Source: Membranipora membranacea (lineage: Eukaryota; Bryozoa; Gymnolaemata; Cheilostomatida; Membraniporidae). From it: DNA of 64,000 bases. Both the position numbers and the translations under genes were made by a program. Shown one piece after another: positions 1 through 13,400 of this stretch. The notes under the pieces are model-generated. The model searched no databases. It was not told where the DNA came from and worked only from the letters and a program-made list of their open reading frames with translations. The DNA is taken from contig OU612065.1 in the NCBI GenBank assembly GCA_914767715.1, positions 26,908,001-26,972,000 on the forward strand, given 5' to 3'. The stretch's first letter is position 1, and each line of letters opens with the position of its first letter.

Positions 1-1381
1 GGACACACCAAGAACTATCATGTGCACACAATTTGACCTGCATGATCTTACAAGAGACTGTTTATCATTATGATTATGTTAGGAGTTGCCTCACTTTTCA
101 CCATGAGAGGATAACTAAAAGTCAGGGTGCTTGTAGAAGCGACCCATAGTTTTGTGGTTGTAAGTGGAAACAAGACAAAGTTTGATCATAACAAACAATG
201 GCTATGTATTCAGAATACAAAAGTTGCAAAATAGGAACGAAATAGGACATATTATCACATATTTACATCGCGAGGACGCCAAAAATCATGAATAGAAAAA
301 AAGTTTATACTGAAAATTTTTTTATAGTTTTTTTGGCAGACAAAATCTTATTTCCATTTCGTTTATAATCCATTGCAGAAACCCCTGCCTGTATACTGTA
401 TAATAAGTTCAAGACAGATCAGCCTGAAAATCCTGGCAAGCTTTTTTCAAACTGACATCGAAGGAATATCTCAGATTGATCTAAATTGAACTACTGTATA
501 ACTATTTACAGATAATGCATTGTGTCAAAAAAAAGCTTGATATAACAAAAACTAACCAATAATTGCTAAGCAAAGAGACGCACAAAAATGTTTGGTAATG
601 GACCATAAAGGACTGACTCAACAGCATGCTCTGCTTTATATATCAATGAGTAAATCATAGGATAGTAAATTTATCCCCTTTGAAGCTTACACAATGCACC
701 ATAGAGACATAATGAAGAAGTGAATCAAGCATGGCCAGAGCAGTCTAGGCGTAAAATGAGCTGCGATTCACGGATACATAACATACTAGGTAGGTTACAA
801 AAAGGTATTTATATAGCCATTGATACACAGAAGGGTATTTCATGACAAAACTTAGCTCTAAATCTAATTTAGGCATGCGACTGCATATTTCAAACATAAT
901 GCGGTTTGAGAGAATATAGAGTAATCTAAAACTCAAGATAACTACAATTCCTTCTACGATATGCTTGATGAAGAAAAAGAATCATCTTTAACTAGACATC
1001 TACACTGCTATGAACTTTGAATCTGTTGCAGAAAGAAAGTGCAATATAATTTGGTTTAAATCCACTATTTAATCTTCAATATAAATTTCTCGAATTTTTT
1101 GCTAATTTTTACTGGCACTATTGCTGATTCAAGTCAAGGAGTCACGAGCTATTATACATGCTATGTTAAAGGAAGCCGTAGTAGTCTACAGAAGCGATTA
1201 CACCGTCTAAAAGATATAGCTGCATTGTGAACGCATTTAATTACTGTCTGTAGGTAGTTAGCAGTATAGAATCTTGCGTATGGCCAGAAGTTGTCTTCTT
1301 GTAGCTGCTAACTGATGGGGCAACTCAGTAAGAAGAAGGAGGAATATTTGACTGTATAGAAGAAAGGTAACGTAACATGAT
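1..1381. other. Distal flank / probable PRKAG 3' UTR
   Basis: No coding exon could be supported on either strand. The part next to 1382 should be the 3' UTR of the minus-strand PRKAG gene. A minus-strand ATTAAA at 1236-1241 is a possible but unproven poly(A) signal. Confidence 0.4.
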
Positions 1382-1440
1382 TCATACTGCCTCCAGTGTC
1401 TCGGCGGGGAATACATCCATCTTCTCGTCGCCCGCAGCAG
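1382..1440 (-). CDS. PRKAG: Terminal coding exon of PRKAG (C-terminal tail)
   Basis: A strong acceptor (TTCTTAATTGCAG) is followed by 59 nt that stay open in the phase left by the donor GCTT/GTGAGTAT at 2287, giving [18 protein letters not shown] and then TGA. If the donor at 2287 is not used, the preceding exon reads on for a few codons to a TAG at 2270-2272, giving the ending ...TACEYTL. The spliced version is preferred because both splice sites are good and the phase fits, but the two ends could be alternative isoforms. Confidence 0.62.
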
Positions 1441-4400
1441 CTGCAATTAAGAACGATATATTCCTTATAAACACAGAACAGACAGTTTTTGTTTCAGTTG
1501 GAGGTTGTTCGTTGGAGTATCAAAGGGAAAAACCAACGGTTAATTGTCATGCGTTGAATAGGGGATACACTTTAGCATCAGGGATCACTTGATATTCAGG
1601 TGTATTGAAGCAACAAGTATGGCTACTTCACCAAAGATGTCTCACATAGTAGTAATGGCAACTAAGTAAACAGCCTAGCAGACACACATGAAAGCACATG
1701 CAAAGGGACAACACATAATGGAGGAATGGGTGAGAAAACACATATTAGAGAGGAATATGGAGATAGTAGTGTATATAAAAAAAATTGGTATAAAGTAAGA
1801 AATCATAAAATTTATAGGAGGTTTGATTCATCAAAGCTTCGGGAGTATTTGGAAAAATTCACAATCTGTTCCAGCGATCGGTAATATCCAGGTCGAAGTC
1901 AGACGAAATTTAGCAAGAAGCAACTAGCGATAAATTTAAAAGCTGTGGAGAGGCAAATCAAGCAGTGCAAGGATGATCATATCAAAAGGAAATCTGGCGT
2001 TGAAGTATATGAAAGCAAAATACAGCAGCGAACTCTCCGAGATCATACTAGACAGGACAGCAACATAATGCTGCTGCGGTACCATGGAGAGTTTATCTTA
2101 TGATCCCCACAAACATGCCTCATGATCTGCTCAACGCTACAAATTCCATCCAAACACGCAACAGTATGAGTGGTGGTAGTAGTACAAGAAACAAGCAAGC
2201 CAGCAAAGTAATCAACTAGAGCAAAAGAAAGGAGACACAGCACCGTGTATACCATAGATATAGAGATATCTATAGCGTATACTCACAAGCTGTGCTGCAG
2301 TTGTCTATGACAAGATCAGACATAGAGAGTGCAACGTCATCGGATTCTGAGCTAGTACGTCGCTCGCTACTATCACCGTTAGGTAAGAAACACTCATCTT
2401 CTGTAGAGAATCGATGGCAGATGAGAGGCAAGGAATGGAATGATCTAGGTGTTCTTTTAAAATTCTAGGCTGCCTATTATAGGACATGTCCAGAATGAAT
2501 GAATGTTGCAGAATCAGTGGGTGTTTTTAAATGTGCCATTCCCACAACAAGTTTACAAAACCATTAAAATAGATCTTGTGGTTGGGTCTTAACTTGAGAC
2601 GGTATTTATATGCCTGCTATTCCCTTGAAACGAACCTCATGCAAATCATCACAGAGTGAATTTTGACCATTTTCAGTCATTCCCCCCCTCCCCCCCCCCC
2701 CTTTGTGTAGAAGTTAAAGCTAAAGAAACAAGAACACTACGTCTACACATGCTCTAGTAGTTGCTTCCTCATATCAACAGAGGACACAACTCCAATACCA
2801 CAACAACTAATAATGCAAAAATACATCCTTGCGCACAAATAGTCAGCACCCTGCAGCCCTGCATGTTCACGTGTAACACGATAGCTGTTAGCAAAACGAC
2901 AAAATAACACTTTAACTCACCCGAGCAGCTGACACCACTGAAGCTGTCGGAGAGATGTCGGTCTTCTTTAACGAGATAGTTGAGTATATCTGATAGGGAG
3001 ATTACCCCCTCCACCCTATTGTCACTATCCACCACTATCAGCCTGTGCACCTGCAAAGAAAAGAGCCTGGTATGAATATAAGCAATGTCTCCCATAGGGC
3101 ACGCAACAGTTCTGCACATGTACTTTTGGTAGGCGTGATAAGACGGATCTAATATTAAACTGGCAAAAAGGTAGCAATGGGAAGCAAAGCATTATTTTCT
3201 TGAATATTCATAAATAATGAACATCTCAGTATTTAATTGACTGACAGTAGGAATGACATCGTTGGGGGAACAGCTGTGGTATTTAAACGCCAACTTTTCA
3301 ATTGCAATAATGCAGTTAATCTAACTATTGGCGGATCTTTCACATATAGGAAAAGGTTCAATCTCATTCACTGACTCCTGAATATTGACCACAACCATCA
3401 CCAACATTATTGTCCTATTGTCAACTGATTTCATTGTTTCATATAGTGACAACTAAACAGGATAATAGGGGCTGGATCTGAGCAAGGATGAATTTCAACT
3501 TGTCATAAGACTACTAAAGACAACCTGGCTATTATATGGAGCTGCAAGGATTGCCTTACCTCAGTTTTGACCAGTTTCTCGACAACAATTTTCAGTGGAT
3601 CTGTTCTCATACACGTGTGTACCATCTCTGTCGAGCACTTCCTCATGGATAGAGAATGAGCTATGCTTATCTCAAGATTATTGTATGTCTTCTCTGCTGC
3701 CAGATTCTGAAATTAAAAAATAATAAACATAGAGTTAGCCTCCACAGGAAATGAGATCATAATATTAACTCTGGTGCTCTCAATACAAGATCTAAGATGG
3801 GAATTTAGACAGACTTTGTCAATATCAACAACAACCCGCATTTAGAGATTGAAAGTTGCAGTTGTCTGTCCTCTATACATAGGCAGGGAGGACAACTGTG
3901 TGTTTTGTTTGTGTCCTGTTCGCGTATTGCCGCAGTTTTTGTTTTCCTTTGAGTGAATTTATTGAGACCTTCAGATATGCCATCTCATACCCATTCACTC
4001 TTATTCTAGAATGTTCTCACGAACATCATCCTTGGCAGCAAGAATCAACTTTCGATGAGGTCAAAACAAGTTTGATAAGAATATGAAAGCTGCAAATACG
4101 TGTACGATGTGTCATTGTTGATGGAGCCGTGGTAACAACAACCGTGTACAAGAATGCCAAATTTCTCAAGTTATTTTGGATTGATGTGGGGAGGGGGAAT
4201 ATACCCCCTTCCATTCCGCTCTAGGCGTCTGAGAGCCTCACCAGCACTTATAGGCTAAATGTCAAAACTAAAAATTCTTGTACCGTTGCCAACTTTGTTG
4301 ATGAACTGCTCATCAGCTTACAGTGTCAAAACAATAATTATGGCAAAGATTATAAATATGCTGTAGAGCAACATAGCATTTCCTCGAAATTGCCAGGCAT

Positions 4401-7400
4401 TATGTAAGGCTTTTAAAATACCATCATGTAAGAGTACCAGAGACAGGGGTGCAAGCATGCAACATCTTTCATTCAAATCTATACAACTTGATTTTATGCA
4501 TCGAAGCCCCTGACTTGTGTTTTATCATTTAAAGCCCAAATATAGCATTAATTGATGGATTTGACAGCAACTAGATCAAGCTATATCCCTTATTCATTGT
4601 TACAGTGTATTTTCGTCTTGACATTCAGGGCACTGAACTGCACCACCTGTCTTAGTAATTCATGCTTCATTCCAACCAAGTTTTAAAAACATGCTCTGTG
4701 TATCTTTGTCTAGGCCCAGGCCTCATACAGTTAGACCAATCAACTTATCAACTGAACAACCAGACACAGCTGACACTTACTATGACATCGAATTTGGCGT
4801 AGACATCCACTACTTGGTTCTGTTCATTGACAACTGGTAGAGCTGACACCCGTCGATTCATAAATATAGTCAGGGCCTCAATGAGCCGTGTATCACGAGT
4901 GACCTGAAGAAGATAATTTGAGAGTTATAAATGGAGTTGAAAATGATACAGAGAGCAGGCAGATGTGGAATTTATACATTAGAATTTGGCTTGCAATACA
5001 CATAGGGACAGTAGTTTCCCCCTTCACGCAAGGCGCAAACTTGAGTCTTTGCATGCCTGCACCAATTGAAACAATAAGTGGGATATGAGATGTCTTGCAT
5101 CTTTTATGTTTAGAACATCTTTTAAATCAGTTTATAAATCGCAGCGCTACGCCCTGGTGCGCACCAAAATAAACTTTTAAGTCATTGCCTGACATTTGAG
5201 GCATATTACACGTTGTTGAATAACAATGCAGAGTAACATTCTCAAACCAACTCATTATTGGCAATCTGTCTGTCATAGGAAATCAGTCATCTTTATTCAT
5301 GACAAACAGCCTCCCCAAACAGCCTCGCCACAATATCAAATTCGCTCTCAAGGCTGAACCATTGATTGAGAGAATTGGCTGACATTTACTCAGCAAGTCA
5401 ACGACCACTCACACCCGATCAAACTAAAGTGTCAATTTGATCAGATTATATAATGCCACAATCAACCTGGCCTGGATTTAAACTATGGATGTGTGCATGT
5501 AGGCATTCACGAATTAAAAACAAGCCACTGTGTGTTTCAAATATTTTGGATGTCGCCTATTTCACACTAGAGACCATAGTCAATCTATAGTAAATGATCG
5601 GACAACCCATCTGACCATTACCAGTTATCTCATATGTTGTGGGGCCATTACGCTTCCATGCAAGTGAGTTTGTCTTGCTCCCTTTGCCAAGTACGTGTTC
5701 CTAAACATGACTTTCCTCACGAACTTATTATTATGAACATATTTTCATAAAAAATTGAAAACCAATCCTGATAACATTAGAAAGACTCACTGTTGCGATG
5801 TTGGAATAAGTGCCGATTTTCAGCTCTTCCAATGACTGGTCCATGTATGCAGGTTGTGGAAGATGTCTCATCTAAAACGATCAGATAATATTCATTTTAT
5901 TACACCGATGGCTACCATGACTTCAATGAACATCTCTTGGCTCTCAGATGATATCATGTCATCGCCATGCAGTGACGATTGAAATAATTATTGGTGCGAA
6001 TTGAAAATTCCATGTCATGCATTTTGTCCCACATCATGAAAGTGATAAAATGTCATGCAGCCTTAAGAAAATATTTTCACCCTAGACACAATCATTGTAA
6101 CCTGTGCTACATTCAATTTATTAGCTTAAAAACAAACAACTTTCCATTAATGAAATAGGTCAATTTGACCTAAATATTGAGTAAAAATAGACCATGCCTC
6201 TAAGCTTCTAGCAAATGTGCTGATTTACAGACAAGCCATTGCAGCCAGGAATAGTGGAATAAGGCTATTCCACTCAACATAATTAACTACCAGTCTGTTT
6301 CATTCCTTTCACATTGATTACAAAACAGCATATCGCAAAAATAATTGAAAGTCTTTCAAAGGATATCGATTTGTTAGGTAGGCAGTATAAAAGCCTGGAG
6401 CAAAACACAATACAACACTACTGCCTACATAAACAAATGTGGGGCCGCTAGGACCCTGGATATCAAGTTGACAACAGATAATCGCTATCAAATCCTAGTC
6501 GCTACCAAATCCTAGCCGAGGTAAACAAAGTAATTTGATGCTATATAAACCCTAGCTCACATATAGGGCCTACATGTATTACCAAAACCAATGACTATTG
6601 AGTATTTATAATATTTGCCAAAACTGCTTTTTCAAAGCTTCCAGCTGTCAATTTCTTGCACCATGTATATAGTATACGTGAGCAATGACATGAGCAGAGG
6701 CCAGTTTACAAAAAAATTGATTGATAAACCTGGGCATTAATTATCACCCAGCACATTACCCCTAGGTTACGCCAGTGGCTGGGGAGCTTAGCATCCCGAA
6801 ATAAACGTAAACAAAATCTGTACTTTAAACTAAAGGAATCTGCTGGCCAAAAACATAAATCAAGAGCGTCTTCTTTGTTCTTGACTCTACTCAATAAACC
6901 TAAAAGTGACTTCATGTACCAAGTCACGTCTGTAGATAGATTTTTTCATCCATCTGTTTATCCTGTCTGGGGTGTATGAAAAAATGTGAAAAACCAACCA
7001 AAGAATTTCTATTATCTAATTACTTAATTTGTATGCCTCATCAAAAGGGTTGACCATTGCAAGGGGTTCAGTTAACTTGAATGACAGTCACATAAATTTT
7101 TAGATATGTGCATTGACCGCTATGTGGCCAAATTACACCCCTATTCCATATAGAGGAGTCATCATCCACAAAGCAATTACAACAGAAAAGTGACAAGAGA
7201 TCTCCTTTCAATAAAGTGAGGAGCAACGCCAATAACTTTTCCTCTTTTCTTGGTGTGCCGGGCTTTCCTATACAACTGAACATACTTAACAATGGCCCAC
7301 CATGAGGTTGATGAGCCCATAGACTTGATATATATATTAAGTCTATGATGTGCCCTTCTATGTAGGCTATAAGAAGTCTCCTCTAATCTCTGTTCATGGT

Positions 7401-10400
7401 ACAGTTATCAGTGGCAGCGAGTTTTGATAAGATTTAATTTAATGCAATAACATATTGAATTTCAAGAGCCCCATCATATTATCGAGTGTCCTTTTTCTTG
7501 TCTTTTGCGCAATGATGTCCTGTCAACATTTTTCAAACTATGTAAAGTCAACACTTACGAATAGATATAGGAACTTGAGTACACGTTTGTGGGTGAGGAT
7601 GTACAGTGCATTTCCTGTGAGAGGGTCGACAATCGGTAACCGATGTACTTTAGTGCGCAAGAGCAGTAGCACCCCTTCGTATAAGCTGGCATCCGGAGAT
7701 ATTGATACCATACCGTGTCGGTATTTGTTTTGTAGCACTTTTCTCCATGTGGAGATTCTGTGTTCTTCCAGTTCATTCATTGTGGTCTGGAACAGAAAAA
7801 AAGTCCTTAGTGCTACACAGATGGATGGTGCATATGGAAATTCATGAAGCGCAAGAGTATTTTCCTAGGCTATCTTTATCGCTACCATGAAAGCTATCAT
7901 CACAATAGCAGATACTCTCATTAGACTGAAATAACGTTGCGTTGTGACAATTGATGTAGTTGTTAGTTTCTGCAACTAGTGTTGGGTTTGCAACCAAAGA
8001 AAATAAGCTCAATGACTTTGCTTGAAAAGCCTGATGACACAATGACGTTGTTTTGCTGTCATAAACCACTTCTTATGACCTCATGAGCCTATCTGTCTGG
8101 GTAAAACAAAGCTTCTAATCCAAATCATGTCAATTTACATTCAACGATTATTAAAATGAAGGCTTGGTCGACCAACTTTTTTTCCAATTTAAAATTGACG
8201 AGTAAATTACATATTATATGATGGGTGAAATCCTCTGCTAACAATAACCAAAATCAAATATCACGAGTAGCGAAATGATACTAGCCAAATAGCATCTAAG
8301 AAAGCTTTCAATGGTTGACACGTAACTTGACATTTTATCAAATAAAATTTGATGCCTCTATTAAAACAAAGAACTCTATTTTTTGAGTTGGGCTTGTAAC
8401 AATCATTTGTCAGGCGTGATTGGCAATATGTAGATCGACAATCAGCTGTACTAGTTTTATATTCCAATAAAAAAAAGAGAAAACTTGGGTGCTCTGCATT
8501 TTTCTACCAGTCTTCATCATAGAGTTATCATTATATCATTGGCATTATATATATAATAACTCTATGGTCTTCATGAGTGCAAAGGAGTCGACGACTCGAC
8601 AGTTGGTCAACGAACTATTGCAAAACTGTATCCAAGATTTAATTTTTTTGCCTTTCCAGAACTTATATATATTATAGCTGATAACATGAAGTAACAGGAA
8701 ACAGTGACTTGGGTTGCACCCACCTCTGGCGACCTGTAGTAATGTGTTAGTATGAGTATAAAGTCTGATATCGTGAGCATCCCTGCAAACTCTTGTTTGG
8801 CACTGTCCCAGAGCGGAGCTGAACGCACACAGTTGTAAACTAGCGCATAGAAAGCTTTCTTTACCTGCAAAATACAACAAAGATAGGGTCATCGAGGCAC
8901 AGCACCCACAACCGCTTTTGTTTGTACCAACTAGTGCAACCCATCTGATAGGCGTATCTCCATGTTACTTCTTATCACTGTTTACCAGCCGTTACCTTTT
9001 TTTCCGATCAAACAACAAAAATGTTTGATTTCTTATTTATTCATCTTTCACACTGGCACAAGAGCGCAGTTTTGCAATGAGGCGACCATTGCAATAGCCT
9101 AAATAAGTAGGTTCGGGTGCCAAGATTGGTCAAGATGACTCCAAAACTTGGCTCTAAAGTGCATACTGGTACGCCAAAAACTACAGTTGTTACATCAAGC
9201 AGGCATGATTGATGTCAAACCCTAGAAGAGTTATTTCGAGATAAGCTGTTCCACGCAACTCCCGGGTGAAAAGAATCAAGATTTACTGCGGAGAACCCAG
9301 CTAACGTGAAACCTTTTGACTTCGTGGAACAATCAACAATAGTCACGATTGAGCCAAATTTTATTTCCCTTGAGCTCTATATGGTTTACTGCATACCTGG
9401 AACAGCACAGATCTGAAGAATAATCTTTGATTACCACATGAACTCATAACAATCGATGAACAGATCCGTTAACAACTGTTTATCACATGGCTAACCCCGG
9501 CCTTGAGTCTTGTGAATATATTTAGCGTATCTGGATCATGATTTGGACACCTTGGAGGAAGGAAGGGCGGAAGGAGGGAAGGAGGGAAATAGCCTACTTA
9601 CGCTTAGCTGAGTATCGAAGATGATAAGCTTGGCACTGGTTGGTATCAAGTCGTAACATTTGTGAGCTCTCATAAACTTGGTGAAGATCTCCGGATCTCC
9701 CCTCACTACATGACAAAACAATAAACTATTAAGATTTTTAACATGACGATTTTTAACAAGTTGGAACACCTTTAAAGTTTATTATTAGAAATGTAAAGAA
9801 AATGTGGGAGGTAGGAGACCGTGTGGGGTACAGGTTCACAAGTTAGAATGCAGTCGTCCATTCAGGACCAGAGAACATGCTTCAGTTACATGAAGGAGAG
9901 AATGGGTTGTCGTGGCCTTAGAAAGCATTATAATGGATACTGTACTACTGAAGAGTACATCAATTTGAAAAGCACCTTTTGAGGTTTGCATATTTCCCAC
10001 AACTTCTTAATGGTCAACAGACATAGTTCACCGTATATGGGTTAATTATGTATTTTGGATTCAAACGTCAGTCTTTGGGAACAATCATTTTCTATCCAGG
10101 GTTCATAAAAGATAAAGGGCAAGCCTACAGTGACTTCCCGAGCCATATATCACTCAGTCAAAACTCATGACATGTGGGCTCTGGGTACCACGAGGTCATC
10201 CCTCACATTACAAACAATAGACATGAGATGATTGGTCAACCATGAGGAATGAATAAGTTTGCAGCTCGATTCCTGTGTGTCAGTCAAACTCCATAATCCA
10301 TTAATTATCTTTTCCCTACTTACCAAGGTCTTCAAACTCTGTCTCCATCACGTCCGCAGTATTCCACTACAAAAGAGAAAAATATAATTACCATTGGAGA

Positions 10401-13400
10401 AAACAGAGGAGTAAGAATAATAGAATCATATAGTTGGAGAAGACCCGTGGCCCAGAGGTTAAGAAGTTTGCCAAGCATAGCAATATTTTAATTGGTCAAT
10501 TTAGAAAGATAAAACTCATCCAATATTTCTATGCAAGCTCAAATTCCCAAAAGACATTTTGATTTGCTGACTCAACTATAACACAATGCATGATGCAATA
10601 GACTCTAGACTGATGTAATGTAGTCATGCACAGATTGATATCTATGTCTAGCTGCAATTTAGTCACAGATCCAATCCTTTACATTGTCAGGCAGTTATTT
10701 CTATTTAGCAGTGACGGGGTGTTACTTTTTCTTAGCAGGGTCGTAAGAGATCATAATATGAGCTGCTACATTCAAGTAAAATTATAATGAAGGAAACAGG
10801 ATATTTGACTTGTCAGATTGTTATAGACATTTGGTTGGGCCAAAAAGATGGCGTATTATCCCGAGCAACACCGTGTAGATTGTAGAAGTAAAACCAAGGT
10901 GAGAAAAATACGCTATTCCGAGACAAAACATGAAAATAAAGGCAAACAATAATCCTACATGGAAATAAAGCAAACCATGAGCAGGTAAAGGATGCGTACA
11001 GTTCAGTTACAGCAAACATGTATATCGATGAGCTTAATACGGGGGAGACAAACCTTATGGCCGCTGAACTTAGCCCTCCTGGACTGAGCGCTTGGTGCCT
11101 GGAGCAAAAAATTGAGATGGTGAGTCACAACTTAATAGTCTCTTATCGATATCAAACTAAATTTGTGGTCAATATTGTTGCAAAATGAACTCCAGGTCAT
11201 TGATTCAAATAGTAAATAAACAGTGCCTCAGTGAAGAAAAACAAAAGTTGCAACACTGGTTGCGGGTTTTATATCTATTTTAGAAAACTGTGGATGGACT
11301 TTATAAAACCAAGGCTATAAATAAACATATCCAGGTTTAATTGCGCATCAATTTTTATAAATGTATGGATTAATTAATCCATGCAATATAATAACACTTT
11401 ACAAAACAATTAGCCACAAAATAAGACATGGGATTATATCAATCCTGTAGCATTGTCGCTATGGTAACAAGCGGACAGTGCTCAAACCAGATGGAACAGG
11501 CTTGGCAAGCTTCCTATCTTATTTACATTTTGAAAGGTGTTCAGAAAATGTTGGAGAGAAGTATTTTCATGATTGCCAGAGAGTAATAAGCTATTTTTCA
11601 TGTTTTTGCTGATATACTCCAGGTATGCTCTTCATTACCTAAGACTTCTAAATTCATTAATTTCAGACTACAATTTTCGTCAATAATGATCCTTAAAATC
11701 CCAGAGACCTGTAATTAGCTATATATATCGCTATAATGCCACAGGAACCGCAGAATCCAACTGCAACTCTTATATAATTATGATGGGATTTGAAAGGTAA
11801 ATGTTACATTGTGATCCTAATGGGATATGAAATGGGATACTTTGTGGAACACCAGTGCGTATTCTAATCTCAGAAAAGGCCATAACAATAATAATGGCTT
11901 GGCAAAGAGACCATGCAAATGCAAACAGTCCTACTCTTGTTCGCTTTTCACTTCAACAGCCAATATCGATTGATAGAAAGCAGATGGATTTTTCGAACAG
12001 CTAATCAAATGCATTAATTTCAACAGATTGCAAGCAATAATATCCCCAGGCCAGTATTTTAGTGTTTTGTTGTGAATAATTTTGACGGCGGGCAGGGAAG
12101 CAGCAACACTGTTTGCTTTGTTCCGTCCACCAGTCATTCCCTGCCTAACCTCGGCATAAACAACCTCAGTGTTTATTTCTTTGTCACCCAGCTTCCACAA
12201 ATCAAAAATTCCTGGCTCACTTTCCTAAGAATATTGGACCTGATTCAAATTTGCAGATTTTTTAACGCCTCTGCAAGTGAGTGTGCTAAGAGTTTGTTTG
12301 CTGTTTTTTTTTCTCATATTATGCAGGTGGAGACAGAAAAAAAAGGCAGTCATTTCATCAAATTCCTGCCGGGTCCTCATTCAATTGCTTAGATATATTG
12401 CCAGCTCAGGTGCCCATAGAAGTGACCCTATATCACTGTATATTGACACCCAGAAGAGCATCTAGGCCTACCAGTAAATACTGTTCCTACCATCAAAAAC
12501 GTCTAGCATCACTTTCCCTCATCAATCTTGATATTTGTTGTGATTAATTTTTCCAAGCGTCAAGTTGTCACATTTATTTTTGCCTTTCAGCTCATTAACC
12601 AAACAAAATTGGACGCAGCTTAACAGGAACAGACTTGCTGTACCTATTTCATGCTCAACTCTGTCTAGCGATGATTGCAACACAGTAGAAATTCGCTCTG
12701 AAGTACGTCAAAAGTCCACCAATTATAAAAAAAGGTGAGGAAAACACATGATTTCTCTTGCAAGCAGATGATCATCGATGTTGCAAACAGGTGGGCCAAT
12801 GTTTATTTTGGAATGCTAATTAGATTGACCTCTCTACTCGACATTGCTGCCAATATTAACAGGCGAAAGTGATTTCTTTCTACAACACCGGGGTGCGTGC
12901 AAACAAACTTTGTGGGTGAATGCGAAAACTTTCATCACTAAGGCCATCTTTGGTCTCTAATTGACCCTGTCCTCAAAACTCGATGTAGGAATAAACAACC
13001 GCCCACTGTTAAGTGGTCAGTTCGCCTCTAATGCCTTTACATCAGAAGACTTTAAACCTCCATCGTTTGGTATACCCCTTCCCTCGCAAAATGCTGGCCC
13101 AAACTACCAGTATACTTGCGACCAGTTTACCAATTTTACTAAGATACCATTGTACCAGTATAATTTTATCCGGCACTTCTCGGTACAGCACTACCATTTA
13201 ACTTTAGGTCTACCAACTGCTTCATTTGCTAAGTTGAGCACAGCCGTGACTGCACAGAATAAATAAAATTTATCTGAAGTTTGGTAACCTGTGTAAGTTA
13301 ACCGACTTTAACCGTTTACGGTCTTATATAGTGCTGTTCAGGTGTGGAAGAGGTTTGTTAAGTTTGATATGACGAAGGGGGCAAAGGTTAATAAGCTACT

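Noticed and set aside
2308-2389. Plus-strand stretch that reads [19 protein letters not shown] with an AG before it and GGTAAG after it, like a coding exon
   Set aside because: It is the exact antisense of the PRKAG exon at 2287-2400, whose phase, splice sites and Ser/acidic composition fit the minus-strand gene; no plus-strand partner exons exist nearby.
2683-2702. Poly-C tract and similar C/G runs at about 17560, 44617, 53905 and 60460
   Set aside because: Simple homopolymer runs without associated structure; treated as low-complexity DNA.
7455-7847. 130-codon plus-strand open frame
   Set aside because: It is the antisense shadow of the PRKAG CBS2 exon at 7559-7786.
12961-13266. 101-codon plus-strand open frame
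   Set aside because: It starts at TTG, has no recognisable domain and no splice partners, lies within a PRKAG intron and shows no coding bias.
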